Counted from the stretch's first letter, positions 17,069 through 26,058 are shown. The stretch: 64,000 nucleotides of DNA from G020350405 sp964513655 (GCA_964513655.1 CAZENQ010000006.1:3620-67619), one strand, 5' to 3'. Made by a program: numbers and translations. Notes: a model not told the origin generated them from the sequence alone.

Positions 17069-17751
17069 CTTTGGCCTTCTTTTGGACATTCTTCTACATG
17101 ACAAAGAAGTTTTTCTACAACCTCTTCTATAGTCAAATGGGTAGTATCAACAACAATGGCGTCGGCTGCCGGTTTTAACGGGCCTGCTGCTCTGGCTTGG
17201 TCGCTTTTGTCTCTTTCTTCGATGGCCATTTTTATTTTCTCGAGATTTTCGCTGCTGCCCTTAGCCTGTAATTCAGCCTGTCTTCTCCTTGCTCTTTCGA
17301 GTGTATCAGCTATGAGATAAAATTTAATATTTGCATTGGGAAATGCCACTGTGCCCTGATCTCTGCCCTCGGTAATGATTTTTTCCTCTCTAGCTGCAAA
17401 TTGTCTCTGCATGTGCACCAATTTTTCGCGTAGTTTTTCCGCCGAGGCAATATTTCGAGCGTTAGCAGTAACCTTTGGGTCGCGTATCTGCTCGGTAACA
17501 TCGACACCATCAATAGAGGCGGTCATTTTTCCTTCTTTTGCAGCAAATTTAAAATCGTTGTTTGTCAGAATGCCAAGCAATTGGTCTTGGTCGGTCATGT
17601 CTGCTCCAGCCTTCAACGCTGCCAGTGTAACGGCCCGGTACATCGCACCGGTATCGAGAAAGCTGGCTCCGAGTTTTTCGGCCAGCAGTCGAGCCACGGT
17701 GCTTTTACCACTTGCCGCGGGGCCATCAATTGTAACGATCACATTTGCCAT
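17065..17751 (-). CDS. cmk: Cytidylate kinase
   Basis: Phosphorylates CMP and dCMP with ATP. 228 residues, the usual length. P-loop GPAASGKSTVARLLAEKLG at residues 10-28, LDTGAMYRAVTLAALKAG, NARNIASAEKLREKLVHMQR and TEGRDQGTVAFPNANIKFYL (family GRDIGT motif with I to Q), then an ERARRRQAEL lid. It is the first gene of the cmk-plsC pair (ATGA overlap) and begins 12 bp after the phosphatase gene on the same strand. Confidence 0.94.
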   Translation of the reverse strand: MANVIVTIDGPAASGKSTVARLLAEKLGASFLDTGAMYRAVTLAALKAGADMTDQDQLLGILTNNDFKFAAKEGKMTASIDGVDVTEQIRDPKVTANARNIASAEKLREKLVHMQRQFAAREEKIITEGRDQGTVAFPNANIKFYLIADTLERARRRQAELQAKGSSENLEKIKMAIEERDKSDQARAAGPLKPAADAIVVDTTHLTIEEVVEKLLCHVEECPKEGQR

Positions 17752-17762
17752 CTCAGAAAGAT

Positions 17763-19049
17763 CTAAGTTTTAAACTCCGCTGATGTTGTTTCATTAACCT
17801 TCACAACAATAATACTTGTGTCATCAGTTTGACGGGCGAGTCCCACAAAACGCCTTCTGTAACCGAGGATACTTTTGACCATATGTTCGGCTGGGTCAGC
17901 GACGCATTTTTTGGCGGTTTTAAGCAAATTCTGTTTGCCCCAAAACTGGCCATCAAAGTTAACTGCGTCAGTCAGCCCATCAGTGTAGAAAAGCAAGCAG
18001 TCGCCGTCTTTCAACTGTAATGTTTCGGTCTCATATTCAGCCTGTGGTTCGAGGCCAAGCACAAGTCCGCCTTTCTGAAGTTCCATAATTTCTGTGTCTC
18101 TTATCAGTACCGTGGGATCATGTCCGCAGTTGCAGTATGTCGCAGTCATAGCTTTAACATCGATGATTGCATAGAACAAAGAAACAAACTCGCCGTCTTC
18201 GCACTCACTACACGCCATTTTGTTGAGTTTTTTGATAATTTTTTCAATAGTATTTTTTCCGCTTTTGCCGTCAGCGTAGGCCCGTAAAGCTCCTCGAAAC
18301 GAACTCGTCATTATTGCAGCAGGAATTCCTTTTCCTATAACATCAGCGATTGCCAATCCAACGCAAGTGTGACTTATCCGAAGGAAATCGTAGAAGTCAC
18401 CGCCTACATCAAAACATGGTATATAATCAGCCGCTATATCCAACCCAGGTATCACCGGTGATTCCCGGGGAATCATTCTTCGCTGAATGGTTCCTGCCAG
18501 CCGCATTTGCTCGGCAATGCGCTGCCCCTCAATAGCCTCTGAATATAGCTTTGCGTTTGTTATGGCCACGGCGCACTGCGAGGCGACAGCTCTTGCAAGA
18601 TTAATGTCGTCTTCTTCAAAGCGTTTTGGCTTCGGGCTATAGAGCCGAAGCACGCCGATTGGTTTGTCTCTGAATTTCATCGCAACGGTAAGCTGGCTTA
18701 CAAGCCCTTCTTCGATGGTCGCCCGCTGATATTTCACTCGGCTATCAACGCGCATATCGTCCAGCACGACCGCCTGGCCCGCAAATGCTGCTTTCACTAC
18801 GGGGTCTTCTTTTGAGACGACGCCTTTATTGCGGTACTGTTCACTCAGGCCGTAGGTGCTTCGCATCTTCAAGTCACCAGCATCCTCGTCCAGAAGTCTA
18901 ATAGAACAAGCTTTGACAGCCGTTATCCTCACCGCCGCTTCGGCGAGCTTATCAAGGACCTCCTGAAGCGAGAAATTGCCTGCTACAAGCGTAGTGAGCT
19001 GGTAAATCTGCTCGGTCCTTTCGGTTTGTCTGGTTGTTTTTTTTGCCAT
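17763..19049 (-). CDS. GAF-domain PP2C-type (RsbU/SpoIIE) phosphatase
   Basis: 428 residues. Residues ~20-175 form a GAF sensor (CSIRLLDEDAGDLKMRSTYG, then PIGVLRLYSPKPKRFEEDDI). Residues ~200-420 form a SpoIIE/RsbU serine phosphatase with metal ligands in FDVGGDFYDF, IADVIGKGIPAAIM and FYTDGLTDAVN, ending with RQTDDTSIIVVKV. Such proteins dephosphorylate anti-anti-sigma factors in partner-switching cascades, or act in other signalling outputs; no STAS or HATPase partner is nearby. No transmembrane segment, so it is cytoplasmic. Stop is 12 bp before cmk, so co-transcription is likely. Confidence 0.88.
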   Translation of the reverse strand: MAKKTTRQTERTEQIYQLTTLVAGNFSLQEVLDKLAEAAVRITAVKACSIRLLDEDAGDLKMRSTYGLSEQYRNKGVVSKEDPVVKAAFAGQAVVLDDMRVDSRVKYQRATIEEGLVSQLTVAMKFRDKPIGVLRLYSPKPKRFEEDDINLARAVASQCAVAITNAKLYSEAIEGQRIAEQMRLAGTIQRRMIPRESPVIPGLDIAADYIPCFDVGGDFYDFLRISHTCVGLAIADVIGKGIPAAIMTSSFRGALRAYADGKSGKNTIEKIIKKLNKMACSECEDGEFVSLFYAIIDVKAMTATYCNCGHDPTVLIRDTEIMELQKGGLVLGLEPQAEYETETLQLKDGDCLLFYTDGLTDAVNFDGQFWGKQNLLKTAKKCVADPAEHMVKSILGYRRRFVGLARQTDDTSIIVVKVNETTSAEFKT

Positions 19050-19097
19050 AATTAAATACTTTTACAAATTTGAAAGATTATACCCGAGTCAGAGTTT

Positions 19098-19127
19098 TTG
19101 TTGAACCTTAATTTATTCTGGTATAGT
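19098..19127 (+). promoter_or_regulatory. Putative promoter of acyP
   Basis: TTGTTG (19098-19103), an 18-base spacer and TATAGT (19122-19127) lie 31 bp before the acylphosphatase ATG, in the divergent gap with the phosphatase gene. Confidence 0.45.
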
Positions 19128-19158
19128 GACCTTGAGGTGCAAATTATTTTAGGTTAGT

Positions 19159-19446
19159 ATGAAGACCATGATGGGCCAGACCGCCAAACAGATAATTTTT
19201 AGCGGGCGAGTGCAGGGGGTCGGCTTTCGCTTCACGGCTCATAATATAGCGAACCGTTATCGACTGGCCGGATGGGTCCGCAATCTGGCTGATGGCACAG
19301 TTGAGATGGTTGTTCAGGGCAATGCTGATGACGTATCCGACTGCATCCGTGATATTAGTGAATTCTTTAGCGATTACGTCAAAGATTCTAAAATTGAAGA
19401 AATCCCCATGGACCCACGGTGCACAAACTTCAAAATCACCTTTTAA
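19159..19446 (+). CDS. acyP: Acylphosphatase
   Basis: Hydrolyses acyl phosphates such as acetyl- or carbamoyl-phosphate. 95 residues. The phosphate-binding cradle and catalytic Arg are in FSGRVQGVGFRFTAHNIANR, and the catalytic Asn is in GWVRNLADGTVEMVVQG. Both are diagnostic. ATG codons at 19159, 19168 and 19171 are all possible; the first is closest to a weak AGGT. It is the last housekeeping gene before the phage-like cassette. Confidence 0.93.
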   Translation: MKTMMGQTAKQIIFSGRVQGVGFRFTAHNIANRYRLAGWVRNLADGTVEMVVQGNADDVSDCIRDISEFFSDYVKDSKIEEIPMDPRCTNFKITF

Positions 19447-19747
19447 TCCAAGCAGCGATGTGTTAGCAGGCTCATTGGGAGAGAAATTGAAGAAGTTTTA
19501 GAGTTATCCTAGTTTTGCTTGGATTTTCACTCGTTCGCTTTTGTCGCAGTCTGTCATAAGCAAGAATGCAAGTTTTAAGACCGTGGCTGCTGCGCAATTT
19601 CTCATTATCCTCATCACGTAGCGAGGCGCATAGCGCCTGTTGAAACTCTCGCCCCGCATCTGCTGAGAAAAGCTACGCACCCCATCCTTACCGACAGAGC
19701 AAAATTATTTGGCATTCGTTTTCAACATTTGCAGAAGCGGAGGGGAA
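19447..19747. other. Gap at the left border of the phage-like cassette
   Basis: No convincing gene, terminator or tRNA. A nine-base match to the right border (19579-19587 versus 33339-33347) was examined as an attachment core and is too short to trust. Confidence 0.5.
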
Positions 19748-19906
19748 ATGGCGTTTCAATCAAAAGTGCGGGTGGGCTGCAGGGTAACATCAGGAAATTT
19801 GAAAAAATTTTACTTCTTTTGCCCCAAGGACTTAGCTCAAAAAGTATTGATGAAATTAGTCTCTTTTTCGCATCAATTGCGCGAGTTGCTCAAATGGTGG
19901 CAGTGA
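19748..19906 (+). CDS. Small ORF of 52 residues before the portal gene
   Basis: ATG 19748 follows a strong GGAGG with ideal spacing. The product is MAFQSKVRVGCRVTSGNLKK onward, ending LLKWWQ. An overlapping frame (19729-19998) without a good start gives a more protein-like amphipathic sequence (IRKFEKILLLLPQG, then SIDEISLFFASIARVAQM) and stops one base before the portal start. Either the short ORF is real or a frameshift joins the good start to the second frame. No family recognised. Confidence 0.35.
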   Translation: MAFQSKVRVGCRVTSGNLKKFYFFCPKDLAQKVLMKLVSFSHQLRELLKWWQ

Positions 19907-19999
19907 TGAAAATTGCCGTTAGGGGCCGGAGCTTTGCTCTAGAGTCTTCATTTTGCGAAAAGATAGTAAGATGGGAACCCCGAGAAATAGGAGCCTAGT

Positions 20000-21535
20000 A
20001 TGGGATTTGACGTTGGTATTTTTAAGGACCCGCAACTCGAGCCGGATTACATTGAGTGGCTTGTTGATGAACGGTCGGTAGATGCTCAGAGGCACTTTGC
20101 GAAGCTGTGGGACTATTATACAAACCCAATGTATGAGGTGAGCGGACATAGTTCCCTGTACAGGAAAGTAAATGAGGTGGGGCGATGCTATCTTCAGGCG
20201 CAGGAACATGGGCTACCTACACGAATAACGGGGCTTGTTCACTCTGCAGAGGGGGGTGTCTTTGGCGGAAGGTGTGCCGGTGAAGTGCAGCGAAAAGAAG
20301 TAGTAATCGAGAACGATATCGGGTGGCGCATAAATGCCGCGGTGGATTTTTTGTTTGGAAAACCGATAAGTTTTGTTTCCAGGGCACCGGATAGCCGGAA
20401 ACGAGCAGAAATAGAGTCTATATTAAAGGCGGTGTTCTCGGCTAACGGTGCCATTGGTTTTTTTCAGGATATGGCAGTGCTTGGAGGTGTTTATGGTTTT
20501 GTCGATTGTCTCGTCAGGCCTGGCAATGAGATCTTAGAACAATTCATTTCCTCCTCCTCTCAAACTTTCCCCCTTGAAGATGTGCTGCAATTGGTACAAA
20601 CAATCGGCTTGGAATTGATTGAAGCACCGAGAGCACTGCCTATCCTTGAAGAGAACGACTACACAAAGATCAGATATTACATTCAGCACTTCCACCAGAG
20701 GATAAACTCCCTGGACAGGAAGAGTTCTTTTTTCAGCAAGCTGCTGTGGCAGGACAGACGAAGCAGCCGTAAGCGAGAGGTGATTGCGGTAACAGAGATA
20801 ATGTCAGCAAAGGCGTGGCAGAGATACGAGAACAAGCAACTTGTGGCGGAAGGTGAATTGCCGTGGGGATTGTTGCCGGTGGTACATATACAAAATATTG
20901 CTCGGCCATACTATTACGAGGGGGCGAGTGATGTCGAACCTCTGATACCGCTACAGGATGAGCTCAATACGAGATTAAGTGACAGGGCAAGCAGAATTAC
21001 ATTCCAATCTTTTAAGATGTATCTAGGCAAAGGGATAGAGGGTTTCGAAGACAAGCCTGTATCGCCTGGGAGGATGTGGCACACCGATAATCCAGAGGCT
21101 ACAATCGAAGAGTTTGGCGGTGACGCGGCTACGCCAAGCGAGGATTCACATATCAGAGAAATCAGGGAGGCGATGGACAAGGCCAGTGGTGTGACGCCGG
21201 TAGTGGCTGGGGTAATTAAAACCAGATTAGGTCATCTTACGAGTGGGGTAGCTCTCAGATTGACGCTTATAGGGATGCTCTCAAAGAATGAACGAAAGGT
21301 ATTTACTTATGGTGAGGGGCTGAAAAAGATTTGTAGGACGGTTCTTGAGATACTTAACACAGCCGGCATTTATAAAACCAGCAGTGCAGACAGATTGATC
21401 GATGTTATTTTCCCGGGCCCATTGCCTGAAAATGTGCTTGAGAAGCTGAAGGAAGCCCAAATCAAGAAAGAGCTGGGCGTTCCTAGTGAGCAGGTGCTCA
21501 GAGAATTAGGCTATGAGGTTGTGAAAGGAAGTTAA
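20000..21535 (+). CDS. Phage portal protein, SPP1 gp6-like
   Basis: 511 residues. Portals form the dodecameric ring through which DNA enters and leaves the capsid. The order of features fits the gp6 type. There is an N-terminal region with SSLYRKVNEVGRCYLQAQEH, then NDIGWRINAAVDFLFGKPIS, the family run leading into a FGKP turn. The middle has GLLPVVHIQNIARPYYYEGA followed by PLIPLQDELNTRLSDRASRI, the portal stem-helix region. The C-terminal part has HLTSGVALRLTLIGMLSKNE, then a helical tail. AGGAG lies six bases before the ATG. It is the first firm gene of the cassette; a terminase would be expected just upstream but is absent. Confidence 0.8.
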   Translation: MGFDVGIFKDPQLEPDYIEWLVDERSVDAQRHFAKLWDYYTNPMYEVSGHSSLYRKVNEVGRCYLQAQEHGLPTRITGLVHSAEGGVFGGRCAGEVQRKEVVIENDIGWRINAAVDFLFGKPISFVSRAPDSRKRAEIESILKAVFSANGAIGFFQDMAVLGGVYGFVDCLVRPGNEILEQFISSSSQTFPLEDVLQLVQTIGLELIEAPRALPILEENDYTKIRYYIQHFHQRINSLDRKSSFFSKLLWQDRRSSRKREVIAVTEIMSAKAWQRYENKQLVAEGELPWGLLPVVHIQNIARPYYYEGASDVEPLIPLQDELNTRLSDRASRITFQSFKMYLGKGIEGFEDKPVSPGRMWHTDNPEATIEEFGGDAATPSEDSHIREIREAMDKASGVTPVVAGVIKTRLGHLTSGVALRLTLIGMLSKNERKVFTYGEGLKKICRTVLEILNTAGIYKTSSADRLIDVIFPGPLPENVLEKLKEAQIKKELGVPSEQVLRELGYEVVKGS

Positions 21536-21560
21536 GGCATTAGTCTAATAAGGAGATGTT

Positions 21561-22091
21561 ATGAGTCAGATTGACATAGACGGAAATATTTTATCAGAGA
21601 CAAAGGCGGGACAGGACGATGTTGACAACTCGAAACTGGTTCCAGTAGCCGAATCGATCCGTTATCGCAAAAGGGCACAGAGTGCTGAGAAAAAAGTTGA
21701 AACCTTGTCTGAGCAATTAGCACAGGCGAAATCGCAGATTGGCGGAATGGCTGAGGAACTTAGCAGCATCCAGATCGAACAAAAGCTGATACGAAAATTA
21801 GTCGCTGCGGGGACAGTTGACCTAGAAGCAGCTGTGTTAATCGCCAAGGCCAGAGTAGAAGGTGAAACCGATGCGGATTTAGACAGTGTGATTGAGCAGT
21901 TGAAAAAAGAAAAGCAATATCTGTTCGGCAACTACAAAGACGTAACTGTGACAGCCAGCAAGACGGCAGGCGCCAAGGACCGCGTGACAAACGATCAGGC
22001 GATGCTCGAAAAAGCGGCGAAGAGAGCGGCAGCAACAGGTAACCGAACAGATTTGCAAGAGTATCTGAAACTGCGAAGAAATTTTGTTTGA
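21561..22091 (+). CDS. Scaffold-like phage protein
   Basis: 176 residues, acidic at the start, then a long coiled-coil (residues ~35-80, heptads around SAEKKVETLSEQLAQAKSQI) and a helical region, ending TGNRTDLQEYLKLRRNFV. Position between portal and major capsid, small size and coiled-coil content fit a capsid scaffolding protein. The family is not assigned from sequence alone. AAGGAG lies close before the ATG and the gap to the portal stop is 25 bp. Confidence 0.6.
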   Translation: MSQIDIDGNILSETKAGQDDVDNSKLVPVAESIRYRKRAQSAEKKVETLSEQLAQAKSQIGGMAEELSSIQIEQKLIRKLVAAGTVDLEAAVLIAKARVEGETDADLDSVIEQLKKEKQYLFGNYKDVTVTASKTAGAKDRVTNDQAMLEKAAKRAAATGNRTDLQEYLKLRRNFV

Positions 22092-22142
22092 TTTTAATGA
22101 AGAACTGACAAAAACAGTACATAAATACAAGGAGAAGAACAG

Positions 22143-23297
22143 ATGGCTTTTACAGGAAAAGCAACTTATTCAGCGGGTACAACTCTACCGGAATTGGCTG
22201 AGGATGTATCGGATTTAATTGGGATAATTTCGCCTTATGAGACTCCGTTGCTGGATGCTTTGGGTGACCCGATGAGAGAAGCCAGAAGCACACACCACGA
22301 ATGGCTTGAAGACGAACTGCTTCCAAACAAGGATGCCATCAACGATAGTACCTTTACCGACCCTGCGGCTGACACTGATTTTGTGGTCGATAACGGCAGC
22401 AGGTTCCGCGTAGGCGATCAGATTCAGGTGGAGGGTTCAGAAGAACTGATGCTCGTAACCGGAATCAACAGTGATATACTGACGGTAGTTCGGGGTTATG
22501 CGGGCACCACAGCGGAAGACTTGGCAGACAACCAGGTGATAAACATTCTCGGAAATGCGGCTCTCGAAGGGGCAGACAAACCGGATGCAAGATTCACCAA
22601 TCGCAGCAGGTTCGGTAACTACACGCAGATATTCAGCGCGACGGTGGAAGTCAGCGGGACAGATATGGCGGCAAATCAACTGGGCTTGGCTGATGAGATG
22701 GACTATCAAAAACAAGAGCGGTTGCGTGAACTGATCCGGGACCTGGAAAATACCGTAATTAATGGCGGCCAACCGACCAGCAATCCAGAAGGCAGCGGAT
22801 CAGCGAGAAGGTCGATGAAGGGGATTATTCAGCACCTGACGACGAATGCCTTTCATGCCGGTGACAGTGGTTTTCCAACGGGTAATGACCTTGACGAAGC
22901 CAAGATTAACTACGTACTCAGGCAGGTTTGGGGGAGCAGCAACGGCAACGTGGACCTGATTGCAGTCGGGGGATTCCAGAAGAGAAAGATAAATACTTTC
23001 ACGGCCAACAGCCGCAGCTATGCGGCCGGTGATACCACCTTCACAGATATGATCAACATCTACGAAAGTGATTTCGGTGTGTGCAGAATTGTTACTACGC
23101 GATGGGTACCGCAGGACGCGGCTCTGCTGTTGGACTCGTCCCGTATTAGCGTATTGCCGTTAGGGGGACGGAGCTTCCACTTCAAGCCGCTGGCAAGTAG
23201 CGGTGACTATGAATGCGGCGAGGTGATTGGTGAATATACGTTGGAGCTCAAGAACGAAGGAGCCCACGGACTTATTCGCGGCTTGACTACCAGCTAA
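22143..23297 (+). CDS. Major capsid protein, SU10/DUF5309-like
   Basis: 384 residues. The N-terminus has LAEDVSDLIGIISPYETPLL followed by DALGD and a THHEWLEDEL segment. This is the SU10/DUF5309 major-capsid pattern, in which the protein refers to targets that are near-identical neighbours in a HK97-type shell. There is an inserted beta domain (DNGSRFRVGDQIQVEGSEEL) and NYTQIFSATVEVSGTDMAAN. The end has GGRSFHFKPLASSGDYECGE then a YTLELKNEGAHGLI stretch, also family-like. AAGGAG precedes the start. A strong hairpin follows the stop, consistent with high, separately controlled expression. Confidence 0.82.
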   Translation: MAFTGKATYSAGTTLPELAEDVSDLIGIISPYETPLLDALGDPMREARSTHHEWLEDELLPNKDAINDSTFTDPAADTDFVVDNGSRFRVGDQIQVEGSEELMLVTGINSDILTVVRGYAGTTAEDLADNQVINILGNAALEGADKPDARFTNRSRFGNYTQIFSATVEVSGTDMAANQLGLADEMDYQKQERLRELIRDLENTVINGGQPTSNPEGSGSARRSMKGIIQHLTTNAFHAGDSGFPTGNDLDEAKINYVLRQVWGSSNGNVDLIAVGGFQKRKINTFTANSRSYAAGDTTFTDMINIYESDFGVCRIVTTRWVPQDAALLLDSSRISVLPLGGRSFHFKPLASSGDYECGEVIGEYTLELKNEGAHGLIRGLTTS

Positions 23298-23342
23298 TAG
23301 TAAGGGAACTGACCAAGGCGCAACTAATGCGTCTTAACGTAG

Positions 23343-23382
23343 GGTGCCCAAAGTGCTCTGTTTTGCATAGTCTTTGGGCACC
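23343..23382 (+). terminator. 11-bp hairpin after the capsid gene
   Basis: GGTGCCCAAAG (23343-23353) and CTTTGGGCACC (23372-23382) are perfectly complementary with an 18-base loop. No T-run follows, so it may be a partial terminator, an RNase-stabilising 3' hairpin or an mRNA processing site rather than a full stop. Confidence 0.55.
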
Positions 23383-23420
23383 TGTCCCGGCAAATCACAG
23401 GAAAAAGGGGTTAAAAGAAA

Positions 23421-24077
23421 ATGGTTTGTTTTTCAAAAGATGTTGACATTCTGAAATATGAGCCGGTGTTGTTCGGCGAGCTGCATCTGCCATGGCAAGT
23501 ACTGGCGTCCGGGACAGGTGGGACGCTCAGTGGGACGGCATTTGCTGCAAACGATGCAGATTTCGTAAGTGCCCAGGTCTCGGCGGGGCAAGTTATATAT
23601 CTAAAATCTTCAAACGGCTTACTGGACGGTGGATATGAGATAGTCTCGGTAGGCTCGGCAACCCAGCTTACTGTTTCGGTAATCAGGGCAGATTCGAATG
23701 ACGATGCCGTAGCGCCGCCAGCTGCTACTGATATATCCTACCGCATAAGCACGTTTGAGCCCCAGGCCAATGAAGCTGGCCTTACGCTGACCGAGTACTT
23801 CAGTATCAAGCCTGGTGACCCATCAAGCGAGATCGATATAGAGGATGTTTTGAATGTAGAGGTTTTAAAGAGAGCATCGGTCTTCGCGGTTGTTTCAAGC
23901 GTTTACGCGATGTTAGCCAGTAAGGCCGAAGATGAGAATTTCTGGAAGAAGAGCCTGTACTACAAGAGGCTTTTTCAGAAAGCAAGAGAACGGTGTCATC
24001 TTAGTATTGATGTTGATGGCGATGGGGCAGCTGAGATCACGAAAGTTGGGTCATCTGTAAGGCTGGTGCGGGATTAG
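23421..24077 (+). CDS. Probable head-tail connector or structural protein
   Basis: 218 residues. A beta-rich first half (GTGGTLSGTAFAANDADFVS, then SVGSATQLTVSVIRADSND) with immunoglobulin-like or jelly-roll character is followed by FSIKPGDPSSEIDIEDVLNV. A helical C-terminal half comes next (KRASVFAVVSSVYAMLASKA then FWKKSLYYKRLFQKARER). Position directly after the capsid gene is where connector/adaptor proteins lie. No named family recognised. Confidence 0.55.
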   Translation: MVCFSKDVDILKYEPVLFGELHLPWQVLASGTGGTLSGTAFAANDADFVSAQVSAGQVIYLKSSNGLLDGGYEIVSVGSATQLTVSVIRADSNDDAVAPPAATDISYRISTFEPQANEAGLTLTEYFSIKPGDPSSEIDIEDVLNVEVLKRASVFAVVSSVYAMLASKAEDENFWKKSLYYKRLFQKARERCHLSIDVDGDGAAEITKVGSSVRLVRD

Positions 24078-24095
24078 TTTGGGACAGGAACAGAG

Positions 24096-24467
24096 ATGAG
24101 CGCCACTTTGGACGGGCAAAAAGTATTTGACGAGCAAGAGTTGAAGATTGAGCCGAGCAGTGTTCGTCGAGACTCGATAGAGAGAGCGATCCCAGGATTG
24201 GCTGGCGTGCTAAGTGTTGACATAGGCAGGCGTAGCAGGAAGGTAAAACAGAGAGGTGTGTTGCGTGCGAATAGCCAATCCCAGATGAATAACAGAATCA
24301 GCACAATATCAGCTTTCATAGATGGTAATACACACAAGTTGGTGGCCGGCGATGATAGAGAGTTTGATGATCTTCGAATGGATACTTTCAGGGTGGTGAA
24401 AGAAAGAGCAAGTGGTAGCGGTGTAGTTATTGATTATGAAATCGTTTATACACAGTTGGTGGTTTAA
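24096..24467 (+). CDS. Phage tail- or neck-associated protein
   Basis: 123 residues, starting MSATLDGQKVFDEQELKIEP and containing ERAIPGLAGVLSVDIGRRSR. A basic segment KVKQRGVLRA leads to a beta-rich end (DTFRVVKERASGSGVVIDYE). The pattern of naming a rotation or orientation of a small beta protein is typical of tail completion or baseplate wedge proteins, but I cannot name the family. GGACAGGA lies upstream; gap to the previous gene 18 bp, to the next 5 bp. Confidence 0.5.
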   Translation: MSATLDGQKVFDEQELKIEPSSVRRDSIERAIPGLAGVLSVDIGRRSRKVKQRGVLRANSQSQMNNRISTISAFIDGNTHKLVAGDDREFDDLRMDTFRVVKERASGSGVVIDYEIVYTQLVV

Positions 24468-24472
24468 CAGAT

Positions 24473-25249
24473 ATGGCACTTGTCAATAGTGGCATAGAAA
24501 AGGTAAGGGCATTTGAATTACCTGGTGGTATTTGGTCGGACGGCACTTATGCCGGATGTCCGCGAATAGCTCTGGTAAAATGGAAATCGTGGCTGCTCAA
24601 TATGTTTTACCAGATTTACGTCAATGGCCGGTATGCGGGGTCAACGATCGACAGTCAGCAGCGACAAATGATTGTTCAGATACCCACCTCTTTGGAAGCA
24701 GCGGTTCGGATTGAGGTTTTTGCTGTCGAAGCTGAACAAGCAGATATTGATTTTAGCAGCGAGATTGAGTCATCGATGGGCCAAAGTGGTCGTGTGAAGA
24801 TCGGTATGCCGCGCAGCCAGAAAGTGGCCATTGGTACCGCAGCTCAAATCTACTCTGATGGGGGCAGCGGCGAAATCGATTATAACAACCCGCTTAATGA
24901 TTCACCTATAAGAGTCTGGCCTGCCTGGCAAGATAAAGCAGGGTTCGGAATGAGCAGATTCGGCGCAAGCGACTTCGGATTTGACGGTTCGGCCGCGGTG
25001 GGGCTTGGAAAAGGAGTCTTTGGTAAGGGGCATTTTGGCCTCGACGCCGATGTGCTTGAATGGATAAGCCCACCTATGGAGACAGGTGTATATAAATTTG
25101 CTATTAAGGTTACCGATGAAGCGGGCAGTGAAAGTAGGGCGAGCGAGACCGGGCAAGTAACAGTCATACCTCCGGCGAGACCCGCCGATGGGATGAGCAT
25201 CTCTTCATTCGACAAACAAGAAAATCAATTGGTGTTAAGTGTCTTATAG
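24473..25249 (+). CDS. FN3-like phage structural protein with GF-rich segment
   Basis: 258 residues. The N-terminal part has WLLNMFYQIYVNGRYAGSTI, FN3-like strands. The middle (residues ~150-200) is strikingly rich in Gly and Phe (FGMSRFGASDFGFDGS, then GLGKGVFGKGHFGLD). The C-terminal part has GVYKFAIKVTDEAGSESRAS, another beta sandwich. The GEIDYNNPL and FAIKV motifs recur in the protein at 27352-28041 as GQIDYENPI and FAIKV, so the two are paralogues inside one cassette. Probably part of the tail or fibre. Confidence 0.55.
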   Translation: MALVNSGIEKVRAFELPGGIWSDGTYAGCPRIALVKWKSWLLNMFYQIYVNGRYAGSTIDSQQRQMIVQIPTSLEAAVRIEVFAVEAEQADIDFSSEIESSMGQSGRVKIGMPRSQKVAIGTAAQIYSDGGSGEIDYNNPLNDSPIRVWPAWQDKAGFGMSRFGASDFGFDGSAAVGLGKGVFGKGHFGLDADVLEWISPPMETGVYKFAIKVTDEAGSESRASETGQVTVIPPARPADGMSISSFDKQENQLVLSVL

Positions 25250-25269
25250 ATAATTGCAAGGAGAATATT

Positions 25270-26058
25270 ATGGCTGAAGTATATCCATCCGACAATACAT
25301 TGTTAAACATCCAATCTGACAGCGAGACCGGCGTCGAATATATACCAACCGGCACATCGCCTTATTATCTGCAATTCAGGAAATTACTTTATCGGCTACT
25401 GCTTGGTACAAGGCGAGCAAATGACTTAAGAGTCTATGACGAAGGTGGGCTGGATATTGGCGTCAAAAATGGCAAGTTCTGGATAGGTACAGAGCTGGTC
25501 AGCTATGACGGCTCGTCGGGCAATACCTTAGCGGACGACAAGACCAATATTTATGTCTATCTGGACTCAAGCGGAAATCTCGTAACCAACGAATACACTG
25601 GCTTTCCTGATATGGCAACGACGCCGCACATTCGACTGGCGGTAGTGAGTACGTCAAACGGTGATATCACATCGATAACGGATTCTCGCGTGGGCCATAA
25701 TTTTGTTATGCCGTATGGGGCTGGCGGGATTAAAAAGACGATCGAAGCGCACAGCAGTGATGACACGCTAACGGCGCCCGAGTCGGGCGGTATTCACAGC
25801 AATCTCGGCGCGACAGGGCCAGTTACACTTACACTGCCTGCAGCAGCACCAGAGGGAACGGCATTTACATTTACCGTCCAGGAGTCACAGGAGTTGCGCA
25901 TCGACCCCGGCACGGTGGCAATCAGAGATGACAGTGGTCAAACCGCTGGCAAGTACAAGGCGGCAGACGCAATCGGTGAGTGCCTCACTATCGTGGCCGA
26001 CTCAAACGGTGACTGGGCGACTATAGCGAAAAATGGGACCTGGACAGAGGAGGCGTAA
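25270..26058 (+). CDS. Putative tail fibre or spike protein
   Basis: 262 residues. After an N-terminal attachment-like region (YPSDNTLLNIQSDSETGVEY) comes a segment with KNGKFWIGTELVSYDGSSGN, typical of trimeric beta-structured fibre proteins. A middle part HIRLAVVSTSNGDITSITDS leads to a beta-rich end (SIHSNLGATGPVTLTLP-type text). AAGGAG is well placed. It is likely a receptor-binding or surface protein of the particle. The target is unknown. Confidence 0.5.
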   Translation: MAEVYPSDNTLLNIQSDSETGVEYIPTGTSPYYLQFRKLLYRLLLGTRRANDLRVYDEGGLDIGVKNGKFWIGTELVSYDGSSGNTLADDKTNIYVYLDSSGNLVTNEYTGFPDMATTPHIRLAVVSTSNGDITSITDSRVGHNFVMPYGAGGIKKTIEAHSSDDTLTAPESGGIHSNLGATGPVTLTLPAAAPEGTAFTFTVQESQELRIDPGTVAIRDDSGQTAGKYKAADAIGECLTIVADSNGDWATIAKNGTWTEEA

